The position numbers and the translations under genes were made by a program. From a virus, in the IMG/VR virus record IMGVR_UViG_3300037486_000490, positions 1 through 64,000 of that record: 64,000 nt of DNA; one strand, 5' to 3'. Numbering within the stretch: position 1 is the first letter of the stretch; every line of letters begins with the position of its first letter. The notes beneath the pieces are model-generated. The model saw only the letters and a program-made list of their open reading frames with translations, was not told where the DNA came from and did not search any database. This document shows positions 25,916 through 33,344 of this stretch, piece by piece.

Positions 25916-27640
25916 TTAGTTATTTGATCTGCAAATCTCAACCCAGTCGCCTATCGTACCCTCATATAAGAGTGTGATATTATCACCAATACCTATCACC
26001 ATCTGACCCGTCAGTCGTAACCCTGCGCTGTCATCAAGCGTCAATGTATTAGTATCACTGCTACCAATGATTGTTATTATCTGCCCCGTAGTACCGTTAG
26101 CTATCTGCGGATCTACACTTATGTCTATTGCCGCCGCTGTATTGAAATACATAAACCTTGACAGCATAACCGTTGTTATACCTGTCCCTGCTACCACTGT
26201 TCCTGTACTCTCTATTGATACAATTCCATTCTCATAATCAGTAAGCAAAGGAGCGACATCTCCAAGTTCCTCAGTCTCAAAGGATACTGTATCCGCAAAT
26301 GCGGCATCTACTTCTGCTTCCCGGATGTACGGAGTAAGCATTGATGCCGTATCACTCCTTGCTATATACCGGGTTAACATAGAAGCTGTATCTCCTCTGG
26401 CTATGTATGGCGTAAGCATGGAAGTGGTGTCCGAGATATTTACCTTTAGAGCTACGTTCGCTGTTGTAGCAAGTGTTCCTGATACTGGAAGGGTTATTGC
26501 TGTTGTTCCCGTAGTAGTGGCAGTTATGCCATGTCCACCCGATAAGGTTAATGACCCTGAGTTTCTTGTATAACCCGTTACAGTAGCCGCGTTACCCGTG
26601 ATACTACCCGCAATAGCATTGGTTACTTCAAGGTCGGTGAACCATCCCTTTGTCACTCTTGTACCTGTTACTCCTATAGAGCCTGTCATAGAAAGGTTAT
26701 TTGCTCCCAGAGCTAAATCTCCTCCACCTAATGTAAGAACGTTAGAAGAATGAGTAAGCGTTATATCTCCATTATTAAAATTAACTACTCCCCCTGATGC
26801 AAGAAACAAATCGCTCCACATTACAGAGGTAGTGCCCAGGGCAGCTCCATCGTTTGTGTCAGCGGTAATAGCCGTAGCTACGGTCGGGGTTCCTGTAAAA
26901 GCAGGCGAAGTAAACATTGTTGCCTTGCTCTCATTGGTTACGTTGCCTAATGATACATCTGTTGCTGTTAAAGAAAGCGCTGTCTTAAGGTTTGCAGCAC
27001 TGAGAGCCGTTATAGTATTATCCGCATTAAACCGAGGAAAGGTAACTGCACTGGGATTAACAAGGGTAAACATGCTTTGCCCTATAGTTGTACCACCAAG
27101 ACTTGTTCTACCCGTGGCTGCTACAAGACTGGTAGTACCACCATCCCACCTTAATCTCGCAACATAAGAACTATCCCAGTTGACAGAGTTATTGGTTATA
27201 CTTGTATTCCATGCGGCACCTGTGGATAGTGCTATACCGGCGGCAGGATACAGCATTGAACCCCCGCCCCCTACAATGGTCATATCACCGGAGCCAAGGA
27301 TAGGTAAGCCATTAATTGTTTTTATAGTTACACCTGACTCCAGTGAATCTTGCTTACCATCCAATTGAGCCTGAACAGATAACAGAGTATCAATCCCTAC
27401 CAGCATGTTCATCTCTGTAGCAGTTGCCAAAACACCATCGAGTACGGCAAGTTCTTCAGCATTAAAATCATACAGTCTTAAATCATTTAACAACACAATT
27501 GCACTGTTGGTCTTTATCGCTATTGTCCTGGGAGAATCTCCTACCGCACTAATAGCTGATGGAATAACAATCGTGGGGAGCTGTCCGAAAACAATTGTCC
27601 CCACTAATATCAGTAAAAGAGAAATTAGTATTTTTTTCAT
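25916..27640 (-). CDS. Tail-fibre-like protein with signal peptide, 574 aa
   Basis: Sec signal peptide (MKKILISLLLILVGTIVFGQ) followed by a low-complexity, Thr/Ser/Gly-rich, beta-structured body with phage-fibre phrases (VLDGVLATATEMNMLVG, LGNVTNESKATMFTSPAF, ALGTTSVMWSDLFLA). It is a paralogue of the 707-aa protein at 33344-35467, with which it shares the start of the mature region and the LGNVTNESKATMFTSP segment. Repeats of DTASMLT.YI occur near residues 405-440. It shares an ATGA overlap with the metacaspase gene and is two bases from the beta-helix gene. Probably a trimeric adhesin or adaptor fibre. Confidence 0.7.
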   Translation of the reverse strand: MKKILISLLLILVGTIVFGQLPTIVIPSAISAVGDSPRTIAIKTNSAIVLLNDLRLYDFNAEELAVLDGVLATATEMNMLVGIDTLLSVQAQLDGKQDSLESGVTIKTINGLPILGSGDMTIVGGGGSMLYPAAGIALSTGAAWNTSITNNSVNWDSSYVARLRWDGGTTSLVAATGRTSLGGTTIGQSMFTLVNPSAVTFPRFNADNTITALSAANLKTALSLTATDVSLGNVTNESKATMFTSPAFTGTPTVATAITADTNDGAALGTTSVMWSDLFLASGGVVNFNNGDITLTHSSNVLTLGGGDLALGANNLSMTGSIGVTGTRVTKGWFTDLEVTNAIAGSITGNAATVTGYTRNSGSLTLSGGHGITATTTGTTAITLPVSGTLATTANVALKVNISDTTSMLTPYIARGDTASMLTRYIARSDTASMLTPYIREAEVDAAFADTVSFETEELGDVAPLLTDYENGIVSIESTGTVVAGTGITTVMLSRFMYFNTAAAIDISVDPQIANGTTGQIITIIGSSDTNTLTLDDSAGLRLTGQMVIGIGDNITLLYEGTIGDWVEICRSNN

Positions 27641-28419
27641 GTCAGTGCCTTTTTATCAAGCAGTTTGTCACTTCCTTCCTGTACAGGATGCTGTGTAAAT
27701 TCTTTATTTGGCAGGTACAGACTCATCATTTCAAACCATTGCCGATACGTTAAGTCCCGGTGGAGTGTCTGTGCCCAATAGTAAGTGAAAATTCCACCAC
27801 CACTGGTGCCTATCTGGGCTTCTGTGGCAGTTTCGTTCTCTGCACAGGCACTTACCACTATCCGATTCAATCCTGGTTCTACGACCCTGCGAATGCGCTT
27901 ATGAGTGATTAATTCCTTACCCTCCGCAGGTGGCATAAACCTTGCCTTGTGGTAATGGGGATTATGCAGTTCCTTTGTAGCTGATCCTGAGTGGCAACTA
28001 TCAAGCACTACCACGAGTGTAACGCCTTCAGGTACATTCTCACATGCTGTATTAAGGTCATCGTCTATAAGGTTACCGTCATACAAGTACAGCGTTTCAT
28101 CGTACCCGTCAATCTCATCCCCGGATACATCTCGTACATAACTCCCGTGTCCGCTGTAGTGAAGATATATTACATCGCCTGCTATGGAATGCTCAATAGC
28201 GTAGCGCAGCTGGTCAATGAAGTTCTTCTTTGTTACCTGCCAATCAATGAATTCCCGTATCTGAAAGTCTGGCATCTTGGCTTTCATACGGTTGATGTCT
28301 TCATTACAGTAACGTAAATCGTTGCTGCTGCCCGGATAATTATTAATCCAGAACAGCAGCGCGATTTTACTATTATGTTCCCAGTTGGTTTTCACCGACT
28401 TTCGTTTGAAGCACATCAT
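27637..28419 (-). CDS. Metacaspase-like cysteine peptidase (C14 fold), 260 aa
   Basis: Start taken at the ATG; a TTG one codon earlier is open but unlikely. The core shows both catalytic motifs of the caspase/metacaspase family: LHYSGHGSY with His at about residue 91, and VVLDSCHSGSA with Cys at about residue 142. GDEIDGYDETLYLYDG between them matches the metacaspase loop. The rest fits a p20 core with a short p10-like tail. There is no signal peptide or prodomain, so it should act in the cytoplasm. It lies between a 162-aa exported protein and a signal-peptide fibre gene, with an ATGA overlap with the latter. Target and timing are unknown. Confidence 0.85.
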   Translation of the reverse strand: MMCFKRKSVKTNWEHNSKIALLFWINNYPGSSNDLRYCNEDINRMKAKMPDFQIREFIDWQVTKKNFIDQLRYAIEHSIAGDVIYLHYSGHGSYVRDVSGDEIDGYDETLYLYDGNLIDDDLNTACENVPEGVTLVVVLDSCHSGSATKELHNPHYHKARFMPPAEGKELITHKRIRRVVEPGLNRIVVSACAENETATEAQIGTSGGGIFTYYWAQTLHRDLTYRQWFEMMSLYLPNKEFTQHPVQEGSDKLLDKKALT

Positions 28420-28426
28420 CAAATTG

Positions 28427-28915
28427 TTAGAATGTTACAGTAGGACCCCAGCCAATATACCAGTTAGCTTTGGCGGGATTGTTCTTTACAAAATCATAGC
28501 CGGCTACCATACTCAGCGAAAGTCCTTTTACATCGAGTACCGATGCTGAAAGAGCAACACCTGCATAAGGTTGTTCGACGGTTGCCACACTTATCATAGC
28601 TGCAAATGAGTAATCATTATAAGGTTTGTCACTCACAAGCTTGTAATGGGAATAGCTTAAGCCGAATCCTGCGCGTGATACGAACGTGCTTTCAAACTGC
28701 AAGAACTCACCAAGCTCATTATAAGACGACTTCACCACTTGAGCCATTATCAGCATCTCAGGACGGAACAGGAACGAGCTTACTGCATCTTTGGATCCGC
28801 TTACACTCTGGATACGTTCAACCGTTACCGGTTCAAGAAATCCTTTAAAGAGACCCTGGGCGTTAGCCATTGTCATAGACAACAGCAGAACTGCGAGAAA
28901 TAGAAGTTTTTTCAT
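28427..28915 (-). CDS. Exported beta-rich protein, outer-membrane-like, 162 aa
   Basis: A cleavable signal peptide (MKKLLFLAVLLLSMTMANAQ) is followed by short alternating beta strands (AGFGLSYSHYKLVS, PYAGVALSASVLD) and ends in an aromatic residue (WGPTVTF), the layout of a small outer-membrane beta-barrel or exported sheet protein. It begins one base after the 119-aa membrane protein and is followed by the metacaspase gene. If it reaches the outer membrane it could change the cell surface, for instance in superinfection exclusion or lysis; this is inference. Confidence 0.6.
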   Translation of the reverse strand: MKKLLFLAVLLLSMTMANAQGLFKGFLEPVTVERIQSVSGSKDAVSSFLFRPEMLIMAQVVKSSYNELGEFLQFESTFVSRAGFGLSYSHYKLVSDKPYNDYSFAAMISVATVEQPYAGVALSASVLDVKGLSLSMVAGYDFVKNNPAKANWYIGWGPTVTF

Positions 28916-28916
28916 G

Positions 28917-29276
28917 TTACTTTCCTTTATTAATTATTTGTTTTTCACGGTACATCCTGGTGTTAATCTCCTTGGATTTAACTACATCGACTTTCTTGAA
29001 CAGGAACTTCATTACCGTATTCACAAGCCAGGCTACCATAGATCCTTCTTTGATCTTGCCTGTCTGACCGAGCCATGTCTCAATAGGTATGAGAATTACC
29101 AGAGCAACCATTGCCCAGTTGGCTTTCACAAGTCCCAGGAGAAACTGGAACATATCATTGAATGTCATGCCTTGATGCACAACCGTGCTGTCCACTGGTG
29201 TGGAATCAACAACCTGTCCCGATACGACCATAGCCGTAATCAGGAGTACTGTCATAAGTAAAATACTCTTTTTCAT
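28917..29276 (-). CDS. Exported/membrane protein, 119 aa
   Basis: N-terminal signal sequence (MKKSILLMTVLLITAMVVSGQ), a short Val/Thr/Ser linker, then one strong membrane segment at about residues 57-75 (MVALVILIPIETWLG) and a basic C-terminus. I cannot name the family; the topology (signal plus one membrane span, basic tail) is compatible with a holin or an o-spanin-like partner. It is two bases upstream of the 162-aa exported gene. It belongs to a run of small membrane proteins at 28.9-29.9 kb that is the best candidate lysis area. Confidence 0.55.
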   Translation of the reverse strand: MKKSILLMTVLLITAMVVSGQVVDSTPVDSTVVHQGMTFNDMFQFLLGLVKANWAMVALVILIPIETWLGQTGKIKEGSMVAWLVNTVMKFLFKKVDVVKSKEINTRMYREKQIINKGK

Positions 29277-29298
29277 GTTTAATTATTATTTAAGTGAT

Positions 29299-29406
29299 TC
29301 AAATACAATACTCTACAAAAATGTAGCTGCCAAAAGCTATGCAACCCAGAAGTCCAAGTTCTATGACTCTCATTGCAATGACGATTAATACTACTGCTGT
29401 TCTCAT
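29299..29406 (-). CDS. Very small membrane protein, 35 aa
   Basis: ATG to TGA with no other gene in the stretch. The peptide is almost wholly hydrophobic, with a single membrane span (start MRTAVVLIVIAMRVI, then LGLLGCIAFGSYIFV). It sits between two membrane protein genes. Small spanning peptides of this size occur as phage holins or holin regulators. The gene could be spurious, but length, hydrophobicity and context favour it. Confidence 0.45.
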   Translation of the reverse strand: MRTAVVLIVIAMRVIELGLLGCIAFGSYIFVEYCI

Positions 29407-29464
29407 GGATATTACTTTTTAGCAAGTTAATTCCATGAATATTCAACCGACACCAGACTGCCGG

Positions 29465-29509
29465 AAAGGGTTATTATATCTATAACCCTTTTACAAGGAA
29501 AGGTTTATA
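29465..29509 (-). terminator. Duplicated intergenic hairpin, copy 1, with two alternative stems
   Basis: Directly downstream of the 100-aa gene. TATAACCCTTT at 29481-29491 can pair with AAAGGTTTATA at 29499-29509 (one mismatch), or its ATAACCCTTT part can pair perfectly with AAAGGGTTAT at 29465-29474. The two pairings exclude each other, as in terminator/antiterminator switches. A closely related sequence occurs at 37753-37781, also just after a gene stop. Confidence 0.5.
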
Positions 29510-29517
29510 AGATGCGT

Positions 29518-29820
29518 TTAGGGAAGAGGCGGAAAAGTATTCGGTACCCAGGGCATCAGTTCTGCAACAAGTTGAACGAATATCCATCCGAGTATGCCTG
29601 CTGCGTTCCATGCCATATCCCAGGCACTGATAAATTCTTTATCATGATATTTATCCCATAATTCTTTACCCACAGCAACCAGCCCTGCAATTCCCATTGC
29701 AAGCAACCTGGGAATAAGTGTCTGCCAATATTCATTTCCGCCTATAGAAGGCGAGAGAAAATTGTACGTTACATCTGTTATGAAGTAACATGCCAGAAAA
29801 TGTAAGAGTGCTTCTATCAT
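29518..29820 (-). CDS. Small integral membrane protein, holin-like, 100 aa
   Basis: Three hydrophobic segments are visible: residues 4-18, 35-50 and 70-88. Between the second and third lies GKELWDKYHDKEFISAWD, then a WNAAGILG helix, a pattern I recall from small phage and bacterial membrane proteins of the YfiM/DUF2279 type. There is no cleavable signal. A duplicated hairpin follows its stop. The size, spans and the cluster of small membrane proteins support a holin or lysis regulator, but this is not proven. Confidence 0.55.
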   Translation of the reverse strand: MIEALLHFLACYFITDVTYNFLSPSIGGNEYWQTLIPRLLAMGIAGLVAVGKELWDKYHDKEFISAWDMAWNAAGILGWIFVQLVAELMPWVPNTFPPLP

Positions 29821-29830
29821 CTTTTATTAT

Positions 29831-30922
29831 TTAATTACCATCCCATCCAGCAATTCTTGCAAGCATCCACCACATAGCTTTACCAAGTCTTAATTCTCCA
29901 GCAGCAGAAATATGCCCTTCTATTTCTGGATCATTATTTGTATTTGTTATAGAAGGATAAGTATGTCCATCCCATGTTGTAGTAGTGGGTGTCCCGTTGT
30001 CATCATAACATAAAATATCAGCATAATCAAAAAGTATTACACTCTCTTGAGAATCAACCCAATCTCTAAGGTGTTCATACTTGAGATAAGCCTGGTACAT
30101 ATTTTCAGCGTTGAGATTTCCATTATAATTATCTACTGGTCCTGTTGTGAAAAATACTTTTGTAGGAATACTATTGGTAGTACAATAATCAACATATTCT
30201 TGTGTGACACTTATATATGTATCCATACTCACACCATTGCCTGTAATTGAAAAATCAGAAGCATCTAATCCCCATGCTCTGTCACCATTTGGACCACTAA
30301 CAGAAGAACCCCACCAATGAACTCCATAAATAGGATCAGCAGTTTCAGTAGCACCAGTTCCCATTGGATCCCAACACCATCCAAATCCAATAGCTGAAAC
30401 AGTCAGATTGTTTGCATAACAATAAGAGATACTTGCTTTTGTTCTTGTAATAGCAGTAGCATTGGTCCACCAATCTTCTTCACCATGCCAATATATCCAA
30501 CCTGTAGTATTATCATAATCGCCCCATCTTGCCCCACTTGCTCTTAGATGAGAAGTAGTATATGCTTCTGGGTTTGGATCTGTACCTACCCAGGGAATTC
30601 CATCAGTAACATTAACTGCAAACTTAGCATCCAATGCCTGTAATAAAATTAATCCATATCTTACTCCATAAGAATGCGATTCTCCTGCATTTACCATCCA
30701 CATTTTTTTTACCTCATTAATGTACACCTGTGGAATATCGTTATATAAATTTACTACAGTATGATCAGCTATTATCTTAGGAGACGTTGATTGTTGTTCA
30801 ACTGTATAATTAATAGGAGTAAATCCGCCATTATTAATAGGAATTCCATTATGGACTAACAGTGATTGTGCAGATATACCGAAGCTAACTAATAATAATA
30901 TTATTGTAATATTTTTCTTCAT
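29831..30922 (-). CDS. Secreted SGNH/GDSL-hydrolase-like protein, 363 aa
   Basis: Signal peptide MKKNITIILLLVSFGISAQ. The mature part shows motifs that could be the SGNH blocks: VNAGESHSYG near residue 78 (block I Ser), VFFTTGPVDNYNGN near residue 255, and a C-terminal DPEIEGHISAAG (candidate Asp/His), followed by a helix. This suggests an esterase or deacetylase acting on surface glycans, as found in some phage tailspikes, but the GDSL signature is weak. The gene is markedly AT-rich, unlike the head genes. Neighbours are a beta-helix protein and a lectin-like protein. Confidence 0.55.
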   Translation of the reverse strand: MKKNITIILLLVSFGISAQSLLVHNGIPINNGGFTPINYTVEQQSTSPKIIADHTVVNLYNDIPQVYINEVKKMWMVNAGESHSYGVRYGLILLQALDAKFAVNVTDGIPWVGTDPNPEAYTTSHLRASGARWGDYDNTTGWIYWHGEEDWWTNATAITRTKASISYCYANNLTVSAIGFGWCWDPMGTGATETADPIYGVHWWGSSVSGPNGDRAWGLDASDFSITGNGVSMDTYISVTQEYVDYCTTNSIPTKVFFTTGPVDNYNGNLNAENMYQAYLKYEHLRDWVDSQESVILFDYADILCYDDNGTPTTTTWDGHTYPSITNTNNDPEIEGHISAAGELRLGKAMWWMLARIAGWDGN

Positions 30923-30924
30923 AG

Positions 30925-32460
30925 CTATTTTACTGGTATTCCTTGATATATTATAAGTTTACTTCCGTTTACTATTGGCAATACTATATTACTATCCCCA
31001 CTTTCATACCATCCAAGATCAGGAGCAGAGCCATTATAAATAATCCCAAGACTTGACATATTATCATCAGTTACACCTCCATCAATCAAATCTGATGTTG
31101 GATCAAGTTTTCCAAAATCAACATCAGGCAATGAACCATCTGTCTTTCTTGATGCTAAAAGTTCATTAACATCCAAACTTATAAAATCATCAGCTGTAAC
31201 AGTAAATGAAGGATTGTCTTGCCAAAAAGGACTGCTACCATAACTTTGGAAAGTATTATGGTCCAGCGTAAAAACCCAACTCATATTATCTTGAGCCCAA
31301 GGAATATTAAACCAAGGGTAATCAGAATCAAGATAAGATATATTATTTCTATAAATACACCATGAAGCTGCAAGTGGACTTTCAGTACAATTCTGTACAA
31401 GATATCCTATTTTATTATTATATGATATGTTATTATATGTCCAAGCTCTCGTCCATTCATCTCCTAAAGCATTATTAGGATCATAACTAAATCCCATATT
31501 ATTAGCAGATATATTATTATGTGTAATTCTTGAAATATAATCTGGTGTATGAGGAGGAGGATCACCTATCTTAAATCCATTACCCTCTGATGCTGATAAT
31601 GTTGGATCGCCATTATTAAATGCCCAACAGTTACGCATTACTGTAAGACATAATTGATCTAAATTAATACCATCATCAGCATTACCCCATGCTCTACATC
31701 CTTCTAATAATCCATAATTTGTAGTAAAATCATCATACTGTTGTAGAAAAAATCCATCTGCTCCATTACCAGCTTGTCTTAACCATGTCACACCAAGGTC
31801 AAGTGTATAGGTACTAAGACTATCAGCATTATCATAAGCATCACAATTTATCCACATACTTGTATCTACTATTGATAAATTATAATTGAATATGTTAAAT
31901 CCAGCACCACCATTATGATGTGAATGACATCTATCAAAGATTAAATTTGTGCAATCACTACTTGTCCATCCAGGAGTTTTATGACCATATTCTCCATAAT
32001 TTACCAAGTCTATACTTCTTTGGTCTTGTCTTACATTACATATAGTTAATCCAACAAACTTGACATAATTACAATTAGAAAATTCTAATCCATTATTATA
32101 TCCTTGAGGTGATGCAACTTGATATCTGCAATCAAGAACAGCGGAATCTCCTACAGCAAGTTCTGGCGGATACAGTGAAATAACCAATGGAGCTGCACGT
32201 GAAGATGTCATACCATCTAAATAAACATACGCTGATCTTGTGGTTTCATTTGCTGGTGTATATCTTCCTGCTCTAATATATAACGTATCACCAGCTGATA
32301 ACATTTCTACCCCATGCTTCCATGTTGCCCATGGTGTTGAAATACTTTGTGCTTGAGTTGTAGTTCTACTATCATTACCATTTGTTGCAACATAGTACGT
32401 AGTAGCTGATACATTTAATGATATTAAAATCAATAATAATATAATAAATCTTTTTATCAT
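30925..32460 (-). CDS. Secreted parallel beta-helix protein, 511 aa
   Basis: Signal peptide MIKRFIILLLILISLNVSA, then TTYYVATNGNDS, the usual opening of right-handed beta-helix (pectate-lyase-like) proteins, and STPWATWKHGVEMLSAGDTL. Rungs with Asn/His/Ser and NGGAG/NNISYN repeats fill residues 100-420. It is a paralogue of the second module of the 920-aa protein at 23151-25913. It is AT-rich and overlaps the 295-aa gene by four bases. A glycan-binding or depolymerising role is likely; export by Sec is odd for a structural fibre. Confidence 0.7.
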   Translation of the reverse strand: MIKRFIILLLILISLNVSATTYYVATNGNDSRTTTQAQSISTPWATWKHGVEMLSAGDTLYIRAGRYTPANETTRSAYVYLDGMTSSRAAPLVISLYPPELAVGDSAVLDCRYQVASPQGYNNGLEFSNCNYVKFVGLTICNVRQDQRSIDLVNYGEYGHKTPGWTSSDCTNLIFDRCHSHHNGGAGFNIFNYNLSIVDTSMWINCDAYDNADSLSTYTLDLGVTWLRQAGNGADGFFLQQYDDFTTNYGLLEGCRAWGNADDGINLDQLCLTVMRNCWAFNNGDPTLSASEGNGFKIGDPPPHTPDYISRITHNNISANNMGFSYDPNNALGDEWTRAWTYNNISYNNKIGYLVQNCTESPLAASWCIYRNNISYLDSDYPWFNIPWAQDNMSWVFTLDHNTFQSYGSSPFWQDNPSFTVTADDFISLDVNELLASRKTDGSLPDVDFGKLDPTSDLIDGGVTDDNMSSLGIIYNGSAPDLGWYESGDSNIVLPIVNGSKLIIYQGIPVK

Positions 32461-33344
32461 GGGATTATTCCTTTACTATTTGAATCCATATATGCTTCAA
32501 AATTATCTACAATAGCATCTCTCATTGCAGTAGTGATATGTTCAGCAACAAAAGCAAGTGATACTTGTGCTACTGAATAAAATTCCCTTGTATAATTTTT
32601 TCTTGCCAATATGTTAAATTCCATTGTAGGTAGTCCAACGCTATTGGCTGTGGCAGGATCAGAAGTACTGGTTGTTTTATTTTTATATAAGATCACAGCA
32701 CTTGAACTTGTTCTTGTTGTTATCCATAATGCAGCGTGTGCATTACTTGTAGTTTCAGTATAACTTACTGTAACATCATTAAGAGAAAAAACAATCTCCC
32801 CAGACGAATAAGGTTGCAAACAAGTATTTTGAACGCCATCAGATACACCAAGATAACATCCTTCATTTGCTGGGTTTGCAGCCGTTCTGGAGTAGACGCC
32901 TATTGCTCCACTATTCTGAGTAAAATTAACTCCATCAGTGGATGGTACAAAATCAGTGCTAATATATTGAGATGTTCCATTACCAGTAAATCCTTCAAGT
33001 GTAGTAAATGATGCACTATAGTTTGTACAATCATGATCTCTCTCAACTGCATTTCTTAAAGATGACTCTGATGTCTCATTTGCAAGAATATACATTGCAT
33101 CAAATACATCAGATAGATTAGTAATACCTAAGTCACTTTTAAGATCGGTAAAGAATGTATTTAACTTATCGAGTTGTCCACTACTTAATTCAGTAGTAAG
33201 ACCATTAATATACGTTTCAAGATCAGAGTCATATCCTCCCCCTTGCTCTGTAGCAACAGGAACATGAAACGGATGTCTTGCAATCTGCCCCTGGACTGGC
33301 AGAAGTAGTAAAACAAGTAGCCATATTGAAAATAGTCTTCTCAT
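32457..33344 (-). CDS. Secreted lectin/LamG-like receptor-binding protein, 295 aa
   Basis: Signal peptide (MRRLFSIWLLVLLLLPVQGQ). The middle and C-terminal part (GFTGNGTSQYISTDF, QNSGAIGVYSRT, then MEFNILARKN) resembles the concanavalin-like domain of receptor-binding proteins that I recall from Bacteroidetes phages, including the end segment AFVAEHITTAMRDAIVDNFEAY. It shares one base with the 707-aa fibre gene and four with the beta-helix gene. Probably recognises a surface glycan. AT-rich like the two genes downstream. Confidence 0.55.
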   Translation of the reverse strand: MRRLFSIWLLVLLLLPVQGQIARHPFHVPVATEQGGGYDSDLETYINGLTTELSSGQLDKLNTFFTDLKSDLGITNLSDVFDAMYILANETSESSLRNAVERDHDCTNYSASFTTLEGFTGNGTSQYISTDFVPSTDGVNFTQNSGAIGVYSRTAANPANEGCYLGVSDGVQNTCLQPYSSGEIVFSLNDVTVSYTETTSNAHAALWITTRTSSSAVILYKNKTTSTSDPATANSVGLPTMEFNILARKNYTREFYSVAQVSLAFVAEHITTAMRDAIVDNFEAYMDSNSKGIIP

